Below, one piece after another: positions 16,251-25,501 of a stretch of 64,000 nt of DNA; within the stretch, counting starts at the first letter, position 1; every line of letters starts with the position of its first letter. The notes under the pieces are model-generated. The model was not told the origin of the DNA. It worked only from the letters and a program-made list of their open reading frames with translations, and did no database searches. This DNA comes from Deferribacteraceae bacterium UBA6793. GTDB lineage: Bacteria; Chrysiogenota; Deferribacteres; Deferribacterales; Geovibrionaceae. The stretch lies in assembly GCA_002452405.1 (NCBI GenBank), contig DKFP01000004.1, positions 1 through 64,000 on the forward strand, given 5' to 3'. The position numbers were made by a program, and so were the translations under genes.

Positions 16251-17138
16251 TTGGATAACGGAAAACTTATTTTCAATTTTAAAACATGGATGAAGCACGA
16301 ACAGGGGCTTGCCGATAACACAGTTGCCGCTTATGAATCTGACGTTTCTGTCTTTTCATCCTCAACACAAAAAAATCTTGCCGAATGTTCTGCTCCTGAA
16401 ATAATCTCGTTTATGACCGCAATGCGCAAAAATGGTTACAGTATTGAGACAGTGCTGCGCAGGATATCCGGTATATCCGCATTTTATGATTTTCTGATTC
16501 AGGAGAGGATGATAAAGACTAATCCCTGCGGATTTGTGTCCAAACCATCCAAATGGGAAAAGCTGCCGGTATTCCTGAACTTCGACGAGGTTGAGATGCT
16601 TCTGGAGGCGCCGGATATTTCATCAAAATTCGGTTTTCGTGACAGGATAATCTTTGAAACTCTCTATTCAACCGGTATGCGTATCAGTGAACTGACCGGG
16701 CTTAAAGTTGCGGAACTAGATATGAATCGCGAGATAATGCGTGTAACAGGGAAGGGCGGAAAACAGCGCTTTGTGCCGCTTTACAGCTCATTGGCGGAGA
16801 AAATGCGGGATTATCTGAGTTTTCGCAAAGATTATTTTGTGAAAGAGCGAGATGAAGGCTGGCTTTTTCTCAGCAAAAACGGTAAACAGCTAGACAGGGA
16901 GCTTGTATTCATGCTTGTGAAAAAATACGCCGAAAAAGCCGGAATAACTAAAAATATATCTCCGCACACACTGCGCCATTCTTTTGCAACCCACCTGCTG
17001 ACAAACGGTGCGGATCTGCGAACAATACAGATTTTTCTTGGTCACTCAGATCTTTCCACCACCCAGCGCTATACGCACGTCACTGACGACACGTCAAGAA
17101 ACGTGCTTTTGAACTGCCATCCGAGATTTAAAAGATGA
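16251..17138 (+). CDS. XerC/XerD-type tyrosine recombinase
   Basis: 295 residues. An N-terminal SAM-like core-binding domain (1-85) is followed by a catalytic domain with Arg in STGMRISEL, Lys in VTGKGGKQR, HTLRHSFATH, His in LGHSDLSTT and the nucleophile Tyr in QRYTHV. This full catalytic set indicates an active Xer recombinase, most likely for chromosome dimer resolution. TTG 16251 follows AAGGGA. The 3' end overlaps the next gene by 4 bp. No phage or integron context is visible. XerC and XerD cannot be told apart here. Confidence 0.88.
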   Translation: MDNGKLIFNFKTWMKHEQGLADNTVAAYESDVSVFSSSTQKNLAECSAPEIISFMTAMRKNGYSIETVLRRISGISAFYDFLIQERMIKTNPCGFVSKPSKWEKLPVFLNFDEVEMLLEAPDISSKFGFRDRIIFETLYSTGMRISELTGLKVAELDMNREIMRVTGKGGKQRFVPLYSSLAEKMRDYLSFRKDYFVKERDEGWLFLSKNGKQLDRELVFMLVKKYAEKAGITKNISPHTLRHSFATHLLTNGADLRTIQIFLGHSDLSTTQRYTHVTDDTSRNVLLNCHPRFKR

Positions 17139-19777
17139 AAAGAATAGCCGTTACTCATAAAAATCCTGATTTCGATGCTTTGGCAAGCGCTTACGCTGCG
17201 TACAGACTTTACGGACTGGATGCGGTGGTTACGGCGACATCCTATGAATCTGCTGTTAACGAATACGTTTCAACCCTTGAAAAGCCGCTCCCGATAGTTC
17301 ATCTGAAAGAGAGGGAGATTGAGGATATAGAATCCATTGAGTTGCTGGTTATAACCGACTGCAAACTGGCAGGCAGGCTTGAACCTCTGGAAAGTCTTGT
17401 TGCAAAAGCTGAAAAGGTGATAGTTTTCGACCATCATCCCGCTCACGGACAGGATATAGAGGCGGACGAGATGTATGTTGAGGAGACGGGTTCCTGCGCA
17501 GCTGTTATAGTTCAGAAGATGAAAGAGGCAGGGCTTACTCTCACGCCGGAAGAAGCGACACTTATAATGACGGGCATTTATGAGGATACAGGAATGTTGA
17601 CCTTTACCAGTACCACGGTAAAGGATATGGAAGCTGCCGCGTGGCTTCTTTCGTTCGGGGCGAACCTTCATGAGGTTGGGGAATACGTCAAGCGTGAACT
17701 CAGCCGCGAGCACGTTTTTATTCTGAACGAACTTTTGACAAACATGAACGTACATTCCATAGGTTCTGTGCGTGTAGGTATTTCAAATGCGAGTAATGAC
17801 AAATATATAGAAGATATATCTCATCTTGCTCATAAGATCATGGATATAGAGTCATTGGACGCATTGTTTATTCTGGTGCGTACAGGTGACAGAATTGTTC
17901 TTGTGGGCAGAAGCAGAACCGACGATGTTGACGCGGCGGAGATAGCCGCAGCATTCGGCGGCGGCGGGCACTATACAGCGGCGAGCGCTGTTATCAAAGA
18001 TCAGATGCTCCACGAGTGTGTTGCCAAACTTGATATGATTCTCAGCGAATCGGTTAAACCCGTTAAAATGGCGCGGGACATAATGACATCGCCCGTGAAG
18101 ACTCTTTCGGCGAACGTAACTTTTGATGCTGCGATAGATATTTTTATGAAACATAACCTGAACAATATGCCGGTGGTTCAGGGAGATGTACCTGTGGGTA
18201 TAGTTTCCCGAAGGGATATTCTTCAGGGCTTAAAACACGGTCTGAACAAAGAGCCTGTCAGCTCTATCATGCAGGTGGAATTTACAAAAATTCCGCCGGA
18301 GATGCCATATTACAACATAGAGGAGACCATGCTCGCAGGAAATCACAAGATGGTCATTGTTGAAGAAGACGGCAGGCTGTGTGGTGTTATCACCCGTACG
18401 GATCTTTTGCGGCTTATTCACGACGAGATAGCCAGAATGCCCCGTTTCAGCGACGGAAGGCTCATGAAGGGGGACAACGGCAGAAGCAAGAGTATTGCCG
18501 GACAGATGGAAAACATATTGCCGGAGAGGGTTTTCGGTACGCTTAAAGACATAGGCGCAATGGCGGATGAGCTCGGATACAAATGCTATCTGGTGGGCGG
18601 TGTTGTGCGCGATATATTGCTCAGAAAGACAAACGAGGACATAGATATCGTTGTTGAGGGCAGCGCACCTGATTTTGCTAAGATTTTCGCTGACAGGATG
18701 GGTGCTAGAGCAGCCGTGCACGCAAAGTTCAAAACCGCTGTGGTAATCTTTCCGGACGGTTTTCGTGTGGATTTTGCCACAAGCCGCACGGAATATTACA
18801 CTTTTCCCGCCTCCGCTCCCACAGTGGAGGACGCTTCCATAAAGAATGACCTGTTTCGCAGGGATTTTTCCATAAACGCCATGGCTGTTAAGCTGAATAA
18901 GATGGAGTTCGGCGTTCTGCTGGATTTCTTCGGCGGTCAGAGAGACTTGCAGGATAAGAAGATACGGGTTCTGCACTCACTCAGCTTTGTTGACGATCCG
19001 TCCCGCGCACTGCGCGCCGTGCGCTTTGCGGTACGGTTCGATTTTATGATAGGACCACACACCGACAGACTTTTCCGCCATGCCGTCAATCTTGACCTTT
19101 TCGAAAGGGTTCAGGGACAGCGGATGTTCCTGGAACTGAAGTATATCCTGAGCGAGAAGAACTACCGCAAGGCATTAAGGATGATGCGTAAATATGACCT
19201 TCTGAAATTCTTTCATCCTACTCTGCGGCTGGATGAGCGGAAAGAAGCGCTTTTTGACGATCTGGATACCATTCTGGACTGGTACGGGTTCCAGTTTGAC
19301 GAGGAACCGGAAGCGTATCTTTCACGGATGGCTGTGCTTTTCAGCGATATGGAGAGACAGGCTGTTAAGGACGTTCTGAAACGCTTCAGTCTGGACGAGC
19401 ATAAAACAAAGCAGCACGCAGAATGTTTCAAAATGGTGAAGGATACATCTGCGTGGCTTAAGCGCTCTAAAAAAATGCCTGATTCGGTGTTCACCAGACG
19501 GATGAACATCATGGAGACTCCTTGCGCAATAGCGGTTTCCTCTCTTGCGGGAGAGGACTTCGAGCGGCAGGTTAAAGAATATTTCACGGTTTTCAGATAT
19601 GTTAAGCCGGATATCACCGGAAAAGACCTGCTTGAAATGAAAATCGAACCCAGAACAGAGTATTCCAGTCTGCTTTCTGCTGTTAAAGACGCGAAAATAG
19701 ACAAAAAATGTACCGACAGAGACAGTCAGGTAAGATTTGTACAGGAAATGGTGAAAAATGATAAAAAAGACCGTTGA
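17135..19777 (+). CDS. DHH-CBS-tRNA nucleotidyltransferase fusion (CCA- or A-adding type)
   Basis: 880 residues in three parts. Residues 1-300 form a DHH/DHHA1 phosphoesterase (NPDFDALASA, DHHP 99-102, GGGGHYTAAS). Residues about 310-430 are paired CBS domains. Residues from about 470 form a class II nucleotidyltransferase (YLVGGVVRDILL, EDIDIVV, RRDFSINAMA) with the RNA-binding helical part after it. It should add CCA, or only the final A, to tRNA 3' ends. Long enzymes of this architecture in Aquifex-like bacteria are A-adding, so a separate CC-adding enzyme may exist elsewhere. The start overlaps the recombinase stop (ATGA). Confidence 0.9.
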   Translation: MKRIAVTHKNPDFDALASAYAAYRLYGLDAVVTATSYESAVNEYVSTLEKPLPIVHLKEREIEDIESIELLVITDCKLAGRLEPLESLVAKAEKVIVFDHHPAHGQDIEADEMYVEETGSCAAVIVQKMKEAGLTLTPEEATLIMTGIYEDTGMLTFTSTTVKDMEAAAWLLSFGANLHEVGEYVKRELSREHVFILNELLTNMNVHSIGSVRVGISNASNDKYIEDISHLAHKIMDIESLDALFILVRTGDRIVLVGRSRTDDVDAAEIAAAFGGGGHYTAASAVIKDQMLHECVAKLDMILSESVKPVKMARDIMTSPVKTLSANVTFDAAIDIFMKHNLNNMPVVQGDVPVGIVSRRDILQGLKHGLNKEPVSSIMQVEFTKIPPEMPYYNIEETMLAGNHKMVIVEEDGRLCGVITRTDLLRLIHDEIARMPRFSDGRLMKGDNGRSKSIAGQMENILPERVFGTLKDIGAMADELGYKCYLVGGVVRDILLRKTNEDIDIVVEGSAPDFAKIFADRMGARAAVHAKFKTAVVIFPDGFRVDFATSRTEYYTFPASAPTVEDASIKNDLFRRDFSINAMAVKLNKMEFGVLLDFFGGQRDLQDKKIRVLHSLSFVDDPSRALRAVRFAVRFDFMIGPHTDRLFRHAVNLDLFERVQGQRMFLELKYILSEKNYRKALRMMRKYDLLKFFHPTLRLDERKEALFDDLDTILDWYGFQFDEEPEAYLSRMAVLFSDMERQAVKDVLKRFSLDEHKTKQHAECFKMVKDTSAWLKRSKKMPDSVFTRRMNIMETPCAIAVSSLAGEDFERQVKEYFTVFRYVKPDITGKDLLEMKIEPRTEYSSLLSAVKDAKIDKKCTDRDSQVRFVQEMVKNDKKDR

Positions 19778-20708
19778 GGTTGCAAAAATACTCGTTCCGT
19801 CCATTCTTGGGCATAAAGATACTCATCTGCGGATGATTAATTCAGAATTTTCCGTAACGACAAGTGTTCTCGGCGGTGTTTTTACTATTGAAGGCAAGGC
19901 GGATGACGTTCGCATGGCTGCCAAAGTTCTTGAAGAGATGGTTAAAATAGCCTCGGAAGATGATCTGGACACATCCAAGACCGCAGATATAATCCGTATG
20001 ATAGCCGATAACACTGAGGACGCATACGACATCATGAAGGATGGTATTCCTGTGGCGGGGCGCGTAAAGAAAGTCGCGCCGAAATCCGCTTTACAAAGGG
20101 ATTATATCAACGCCATCCGCAACAACGACATGGTGTTCGGCATAGGTCCTGCGGGAACAGGCAAAACCTACCTCGCGATGGCAATGGGTGTTTACTATTT
20201 TCTGCGGAGAAAATGCGGTAAGATAATTCTGACGCGCCCCGCTGTGGAGGCGGGAGAAAACCTTGGCTTTCTCCCCGGCGATATAAACGACAAAATAAAC
20301 CCCTATCTGCGCCCTTTGTACGACGCTATGTATAGTATGATGGACTACGGAAGGGTGAACGCGCTCATAGAGGACGGAATAATCGAGGTTGCGCCTCTGG
20401 CTTTCATGCGCGGTCGGACACTGAACGATGCTTTCATCATTCTTGACGAGGCTCAGAACACCACTGAGGAGCAGATGAAGATGTTTCTGACGAGGATGGG
20501 CTTTCAGTCCAAAGTTGTCGTTACGGGCGACATAACCCAGATTGACCTGCCAACCTCAAGAAACAGCGGACTGATACAGGCGCGTAAGATTCTTAAAGAT
20601 ATCAACGGTATAAAGTTTATACAATTCACTGAAAAGGATGTTGTGCGCAACACTCTTGTGCAGAAGATTGTTCAGGCATACGATAAATTTCATGGAGACG
20701 TACATTGA
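19758..20708 (+). CDS. PhoH-family ATPase
   Basis: 316 residues. An N-terminal KH-like region (1-90) precedes a P-loop ATPase with Walker A GPAGTGKTYLA, RPAVEAGENLGFLPGD and Walker B FIILDEAQNTT. PhoH/YbeZ proteins partner with YbeY in rRNA processing, and ybeY follows directly, overlapping by 4 bp. The start overlaps the upstream gene by 20 bp. Confidence 0.93.
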   Translation: MIKKTVEVAKILVPSILGHKDTHLRMINSEFSVTTSVLGGVFTIEGKADDVRMAAKVLEEMVKIASEDDLDTSKTADIIRMIADNTEDAYDIMKDGIPVAGRVKKVAPKSALQRDYINAIRNNDMVFGIGPAGTGKTYLAMAMGVYYFLRRKCGKIILTRPAVEAGENLGFLPGDINDKINPYLRPLYDAMYSMMDYGRVNALIEDGIIEVAPLAFMRGRTLNDAFIILDEAQNTTEEQMKMFLTRMGFQSKVVVTGDITQIDLPTSRNSGLIQARKILKDINGIKFIQFTEKDVVRNTLVQKIVQAYDKFHGDVH

Positions 20709-21160
20709 AAGCGGAAATACTTATCACAGACGAAGTTGAAAGCGGTCTTGGGGAAGAACTTTTCAAACAGGCGGCAGACGCTGTGTTCGAAGAACTTGAT
20801 ATCGAGTTTGAAGAGTGTGAGGTTTCTCTGCTGATATGCGATGATACGCAGATTAAGGAGCTTAACAAAGAATATCGTGAAAAGGATTATGCTACTGACG
20901 TGCTGTCTTTCCCTATGTCAGACGACCCATACGGCGAAGGCGGTATGCTTGGGGATATAGTAATTTCGCTGGAAACGGCTAAAAAACAGGCGTCAGAGGC
21001 AGACATTGCCCTCGAACGCGAGGTGAGCTTCCTTTTTATCCACGGGCTTCTGCATCTCATGGGTTTCGACCACGAGCTTGGGCAGGAGGAAGAGGAGGAG
21101 ATGTTTACTCTGCAAGAGGAAATATTACTGAAACTTGTCAAATCAGGTAAAGTAGCTTGA
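20705..21160 (+). CDS. ybeY: YbeY endoribonuclease / 16S rRNA maturation factor
   Basis: 151 residues with the zinc-binding motif HGLLHLMGFDH and the family segment YATDVLSFPM. It acts in 16S rRNA 3' end maturation and ribosome quality control. TTG 20705 overlaps the phoH stop and has GGAG upstream. The C-terminal part is Glu-rich (GQEEEEEMF). The phoH-ybeY-corC-era-recO order is the usual cluster. Confidence 0.95.
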   Translation: MKAEILITDEVESGLGEELFKQAADAVFEELDIEFEECEVSLLICDDTQIKELNKEYREKDYATDVLSFPMSDDPYGEGGMLGDIVISLETAKKQASEADIALEREVSFLFIHGLLHLMGFDHELGQEEEEEMFTLQEEILLKLVKSGKVA

Positions 21161-21294
21161 TAAAGTTTCTTCGTTATGTTATTTAGAGCTAATCGGAGCA
21201 GGATTTTTCCATGCCGAAATTAATATTATTTATGAGGTAAAAGACCCTTCAATGGACTCGGACAGTTCGTGTTATTGCTTCAAAGGAGCCTTAG

Positions 21295-22602
21295 GTGAGT
21301 GATTCGTTAATTCTTGAGTTGCTTGCTATTGTGCTCTGTATCGTCCTGTCGTCATTCTTTTCAGGAAGTGAAACTACCCTGACGTCGCTCAGCGAGATCC
21401 GCGTGCGCCGAATGATGGACGAAAACCCCAAAAATAAGCCGCTGACACTGTGGCTTGACCATCCCAACAAGGTGCTTAACACCATTCTTATCGGGAACAA
21501 CATCGTAAACATTCTGGCATCGGTTCTGGCAACGGATTTCACTGCGAAAATCGCCGGTAACTCAAACATTGCGCTTGTAACGGGCGTGATGACCCTTACT
21601 GTGCTTATTTTCGGCGAGATAACACCCAAAACATATGCCAAACATAACGCCGAAAGACATGCTCTTGCCGTTATAAAAATAATAAAACTCCCATTTGTTA
21701 TTTTTTATCCGCTTTCATTTGCCCTTAATAAGCTGGTGAGATGGATAATCGTACTTTCCGGCGGAAATGTTGAAAAATCCAGACACAAGATAACCGAGGA
21801 TGAGCTTGAATTTTATATCTCCGAAAGCGGGAAAGAAGGTATGCTGGAAGATAACAAAAGCAAAATGCTCCAGAACATCTTTGATATCAGCGAAATTTAC
21901 GTTAAAGAGGTCATGGTGCCCAGAACGGATATGGTGGCTATAGATATCAACACCCCCGCGGAAGAATATCTGGACAGGATTCTTGCTTCGGAATTTTCAA
22001 GGATTCCGGTGTACGAAGACAGCATAGACAAAATAGTCGGTATCCTTTATGTCAAAGACCTGCTGAAATTTGTCAAAGAGGACGGGGTTAATTTCGACCT
22101 GAAAAAGGTTATCAGAAAACCTTTCTTTGTGCCGGAAACCAAAAAAATAGATTCCATGATGGGTGAGTTTCAGAAAAGCCGTAACCATATGGCTGTCGTT
22201 ATAGACGAATACGGCGGCGTTGCCGGTATCGTCACCCTTGAAGACATTCTCGAAGAGATTGTCGGCGAGATTTGGGACGAATACGACACGGAAGAACACG
22301 AGGTCGTTCAGACATCTGATGATACTTATATCGTTGATGTGCGGATGGATATCGACGATTTCTGCGAGAAGTTCGGCGTTGATAAAACTCATGAGATGGA
22401 TGAATATGAAACCTTTGGCGGTCTCGTTTTTGACATTGCAGGGAAGATCCCGGAGGTCGGCGAAGTTTATAAATTTGATGGCTATTCCTTTAAAATATTG
22501 AATAAACACGAAAGAAGACTTGACAAGGTGGAGTTAACAAGGCTACACAGAGAGCCTGAAGATGATGAGGAGAACTCCGCCGAATATGAAAAAACAGCAT
22601 AA
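21295..22602 (+). CDS. CorC/HlyC-family protein (DUF21-CBS-CorC)
   Basis: 435 residues. A DUF21 membrane domain with about four helices (1-190; SSFFSGSETTLTSLSE) is followed by two CBS domains (about 200-330; VPRTDMVAI, VVIDEYGGVAGIVTLEDILEE split over the second CBS) and a CorC/HlyC C-terminal domain. Such proteins are linked to Mg2+/Co2+ efflux or membrane ion homeostasis; the hemolysin name is historical. GTG 21295 follows GGAG. The 3' end overlaps era. A corA transporter lies two genes downstream. Confidence 0.9.
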   Translation: MSDSLILELLAIVLCIVLSSFFSGSETTLTSLSEIRVRRMMDENPKNKPLTLWLDHPNKVLNTILIGNNIVNILASVLATDFTAKIAGNSNIALVTGVMTLTVLIFGEITPKTYAKHNAERHALAVIKIIKLPFVIFYPLSFALNKLVRWIIVLSGGNVEKSRHKITEDELEFYISESGKEGMLEDNKSKMLQNIFDISEIYVKEVMVPRTDMVAIDINTPAEEYLDRILASEFSRIPVYEDSIDKIVGILYVKDLLKFVKEDGVNFDLKKVIRKPFFVPETKKIDSMMGEFQKSRNHMAVVIDEYGGVAGIVTLEDILEEIVGEIWDEYDTEEHEVVQTSDDTYIVDVRMDIDDFCEKFGVDKTHEMDEYETFGGLVFDIAGKIPEVGEVYKFDGYSFKILNKHERRLDKVELTRLHREPEDDEENSAEYEKTA

Positions 22603-23476
22603 AACAGGTTTTGTAGCAATAGTAGGGCGCCCCAATGTGGGCAAATCCACGCTTCTTAACGCCATTCTTGGCGAGAAGATCGCCATTACGTCTGCAAAGC
22701 CGCAGACAACAAGAACAAACATTCAGGGAATCCTCACAAACGAGGATTCCCAGATCATCTACATAGACACGCCCGGTTATCACAACGCGAAAGATACCAT
22801 AAACAAAATGATGGTTCAGCAGGCGAAAGACAGCCTCGATAATGCCCATGTGATATACATGCTAGTGCAGCCGGACGAATTTATGGGACCGGAGCTTGAG
22901 AGCCTTATTAAAGTGCTTGAAAAGACAGAAGCAGTTAAGTTCCTTGTGGTTAACAAGGTTGATAACTTTAAACGTGAGCTTATATACGAAGCTGCTAATA
23001 AGTTTTTTCCTAAACTGCAATTCAAACACGTTCTACCGGTTTCTGCGCTTAAAGGTACCAACGTTGACAAGCTCATTGAGCTTACCGTTGAGGAACTGCC
23101 CGAAGGCGAACCTCTCTTCATAGACGACGAAATAACCACCCAGCCGGAAAAACTTCTGGTTTCGGAATTTATCAGGGAACAGGTGTTTCGCAGGCTGAAA
23201 GACGAGATACCATATCAAATAATTGTTGAAACAGAAAAAATTGAAGACAGAAACGACGATTTGATGTATATTGCAGCATCGATAATCGTCAACCGCGAAT
23301 CCCAGAAAGGGATTGTTATCGGCAAAGGTGCTCGCGAGCTTAAAGAAATCAGCACTGCGGCACGAATATCTTTGTCAAATTTCTTCGGTGTAAAGATTTA
23401 TCTGGATTTATATGTTAAAGTCATTGAAGGCTGGCAGACAAAAGATGAGTATCTGAAACTACAGGGGCTTTATTGA
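22586..23476 (+). CDS. era: GTPase Era
   Basis: 296 residues from ATG 22586. G1 GRPNVGKST, the switch region TTRTNIQGI, G3 DTPG and G4 NKVD form the GTPase domain. The C-terminal KH domain carries GKGARELKEISTAAR. Era binds 16S rRNA and helps 30S assembly. The frame is open to 22562, but the start used gives the normal short N-terminus; it overlaps the upstream gene by 17 bp. Confidence 0.95.
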   Translation: MKKQHKTGFVAIVGRPNVGKSTLLNAILGEKIAITSAKPQTTRTNIQGILTNEDSQIIYIDTPGYHNAKDTINKMMVQQAKDSLDNAHVIYMLVQPDEFMGPELESLIKVLEKTEAVKFLVVNKVDNFKRELIYEAANKFFPKLQFKHVLPVSALKGTNVDKLIELTVEELPEGEPLFIDDEITTQPEKLLVSEFIREQVFRRLKDEIPYQIIVETEKIEDRNDDLMYIAASIIVNRESQKGIVIGKGARELKEISTAARISLSNFFGVKIYLDLYVKVIEGWQTKDEYLKLQGLY

Positions 23477-23477
23477 A

Positions 23478-23606
23478 ATGACAGGAATCTCTGTGAAAAC
23501 GAAGAACAGACACATAGGAATCAGCGCCGTTAAGCATCCTCAGATGCGCATACAGCGTCAGTATTTCACGGAGATGGAAAACTCTTGCGACTCCCGATCG
23601 CGCTGA
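23478..23606 (+). CDS. possible 42-residue leader ORF between era and corA
   Basis: ATG 23478 begins two bases after the era stop and reads MTGISVKTKNRHIGISAVKH onward, ending SCDSRSR at TGA 23606. It is basic with no recognised family and no good ribosome-binding site. The stop lies exactly in the middle arm of the alternative stems described for this leader. If translated it could couple translation to leader folding; equally it may be chance. Confidence 0.2.
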   Translation: MTGISVKTKNRHIGISAVKHPQMRIQRQYFTEMENSCDSRSR

Positions 23607-23644
23607 ACGGTTTAAACCGTTAAAAACATTATGTTTATCAGCGC
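23521..23644 (+). promoter_or_regulatory. candidate structured leader (alternative stems) upstream of corA
   Basis: Segment GCGCTGA (23600-23606) can pair with TCAGCGC at 23521-23527 or with an identical TCAGCGC at 23638-23644. The second pairing encloses a perfect AACGGTTT/AAACCGTT palindrome and lies 6 bp before the corA ribosome-binding site. Mutually exclusive stems are typical of regulatory leaders. No known Mg2+ riboswitch class was recognised. Confidence 0.35.
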
Positions 23645-23662
23645 TTTGAAAGGAGAAATGCC

Positions 23663-24619
23663 ATGGTTAAGATTTACACTAACATCAACTCCCGTCTGAA
23701 AATTTTCGAACTTGAAGAATACCTTGCAAATATTGAAGAATTTGAGAGTGACGTCCTCTGGGTGGATATGATAAACCCATCCGGTGAAGACATAAATACT
23801 GTTGCTAAAGAGTTCGAAATAGAGTTCCCCTCTAAACAGGAAACTGAAGAAATTGAAATAAGCTCACGTTTCTGGGAATCTGATAAGGATATAACAATCA
23901 ACAGCTATTTCCTTATTGTCGATGGCGAGGCAGTCTACAACGAGACCGTTACGTTCATTTTGCAAAATAACCTGCTTGTAACAATGAGATACAGAGAACT
24001 GAAAGTTTTCAACGAATGCGTTAAGAAACTGGTTTCAAGCCCAAGTATATTCCGCGACGGCTCATATATTTTAAGCTATATCTTCGAAACCCGCATCGAC
24101 CTTGATGCCGACATCATAGAAGGGCTTTCACGCAACATATCCGGTCTTCGCAAAAAGCTGTCTGCAAACGATATCGACAACGAAGACATACTGGACTATA
24201 TCTACCATTACGAAAACCTTAACACCAACATAAGAGACAGCCTTATAGACAAGCAGCGCATCATATCCGCACTGCTTAAATCACATAAGCTGGCGGAGAT
24301 AATCAAAAATAATTTCCGCATTATGATTAAAGACGTTAACTCGCTTATAGATTATGCGAAATACAACTTCGACCGTATGGACTATATCCAGAATATCGTT
24401 CTCGGCTTCGTAAACATTGAGCAGAACAAGGTAATTAAGATATTCACAGTGGTTAACGTGATTTTCCTGCCGCCCACTCTTGTTGCCAGTATTTATGGCA
24501 TGAACTTCAAACATTTTCCGGAACTCGGTCTGAAATACGGATACGGGCTTTCATGGGTGCTCATGATAGTTTCAGCGATTCTGCCCGTCCTTATTTTCCG
24601 CAAGAAAAGATGGCTATAG
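23663..24619 (+). CDS. corA: CorA-family divalent metal ion transporter
   Basis: 318 residues. A large cytoplasmic alpha/beta domain with a long stalk helix precedes two C-terminal membrane helices. The signature YGMNF sits at the end of the first, where GMN forms the pore selectivity loop, and the second ends in the basic KKRW tail. It takes up Mg2+, perhaps Co2+ or Ni2+. ATG 23663 follows AAGGAG. The 186-bp leader before it is unusually long for this operon. Confidence 0.9.
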   Translation: MVKIYTNINSRLKIFELEEYLANIEEFESDVLWVDMINPSGEDINTVAKEFEIEFPSKQETEEIEISSRFWESDKDITINSYFLIVDGEAVYNETVTFILQNNLLVTMRYRELKVFNECVKKLVSSPSIFRDGSYILSYIFETRIDLDADIIEGLSRNISGLRKKLSANDIDNEDILDYIYHYENLNTNIRDSLIDKQRIISALLKSHKLAEIIKNNFRIMIKDVNSLIDYAKYNFDRMDYIQNIVLGFVNIEQNKVIKIFTVVNVIFLPPTLVASIYGMNFKHFPELGLKYGYGLSWVLMIVSAILPVLIFRKKRWL

Positions 24620-24667
24620 GCTGAAAATAGCTCTTTGCTTTCTGCCGTTTTGGAGTAATGTATCTGC

Positions 24668-25369
24668 ATGAGCAGAGAGAAGACCGGAGCCATAATCTAT
24701 CGTCTTGTAAAGTATTCCGACAGTTCCGCCATTGCCATGGCTTTCTCGAAGGAATTTGGCAAAGTTAAGCTGTTTGTGCCCAAAGCGTACACGAAAAAGG
24801 GCGGGGTGATGACGTTTATCCCCGGTCTTCTGGATCTTGGCAGAAAAGACAGCGACCTGTCCAGATTTTATTCTTTCGAGCCGGATACGGCTTTCTATAA
24901 ATATCTGAATAATCACGAAATTATCCTTCGACTTCATCTTGTTTTCGAAATTTTCGACGGACTCTACCAAATTGATATGGCGGATGAACGCCTATTTGAT
25001 CTGATACTTAAAATAGACGACGTAAACTATAGAAAGATAACACCTTATATGATTTATTTTATGCTGAAACGTGCGGGCTTGATGTATGATACGGAAAACT
25101 GCGCGAACTGCTCGTCGGATGAAGACATTTTTACAGTGGCATCTAACGGGATGTACTGCCCCACATGCGCAAAAGAGCTTGATATAGATAGTTTTTGCGA
25201 CAGGGAATCGGCATATATAATTCGTTGTTTCGGTAATGCACCTCTCTATAAAGCTCTTACAATCAACAGGAAACAAGAGATACAGGTGCTCAGTGCCCTT
25301 GGTGCATATGCTGCGCATGTGTTCGAAAAACCACTGAAAAGCCTGAAAACCATTATGGATATTATATAA
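24668..25369 (+). CDS. recO: DNA repair protein RecO
   Basis: 233 residues. An N-terminal OB fold (about 1-80; GAIIYRLVKYSDSSAIAMAFSK split over the strand) precedes a helical region and a zinc module with CANC and CPTC pairs. RecO loads RecA with RecR on SSB-coated DNA. It follows era and corA, as in many genomes where era-recO are adjacent. Confidence 0.88.
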   Translation: MSREKTGAIIYRLVKYSDSSAIAMAFSKEFGKVKLFVPKAYTKKGGVMTFIPGLLDLGRKDSDLSRFYSFEPDTAFYKYLNNHEIILRLHLVFEIFDGLYQIDMADERLFDLILKIDDVNYRKITPYMIYFMLKRAGLMYDTENCANCSSDEDIFTVASNGMYCPTCAKELDIDSFCDRESAYIIRCFGNAPLYKALTINRKQEIQVLSALGAYAAHVFEKPLKSLKTIMDII

Positions 25370-25415
25370 AACCGAAGAAAACAGGCTATAGAAAAAATTA
25401 ATACATGTTATTTTC

Positions 25416-25444
25416 TTTACATTTTTAAAACGAATGGCTACACT
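25416..25444 (+). promoter_or_regulatory. promoter of fbp
   Basis: TTTACA (25416-25421), 17-bp spacer, TACACT (25439-25444), 58 bp before the fbp start. It separates a new transcript from recO. Confidence 0.55.
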
Positions 25445-25501
25445 TAATAAGTGCTTCACATATAACACAAATAACAGGTATGCAAAATATAAGAGGTTAT
25501 T

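Noticed and set aside
23477..23662. M-box (ykoK) magnesium riboswitch before corA
   Set aside because: Conserved M-box core sequences are not present; only generic alternative stems are seen.
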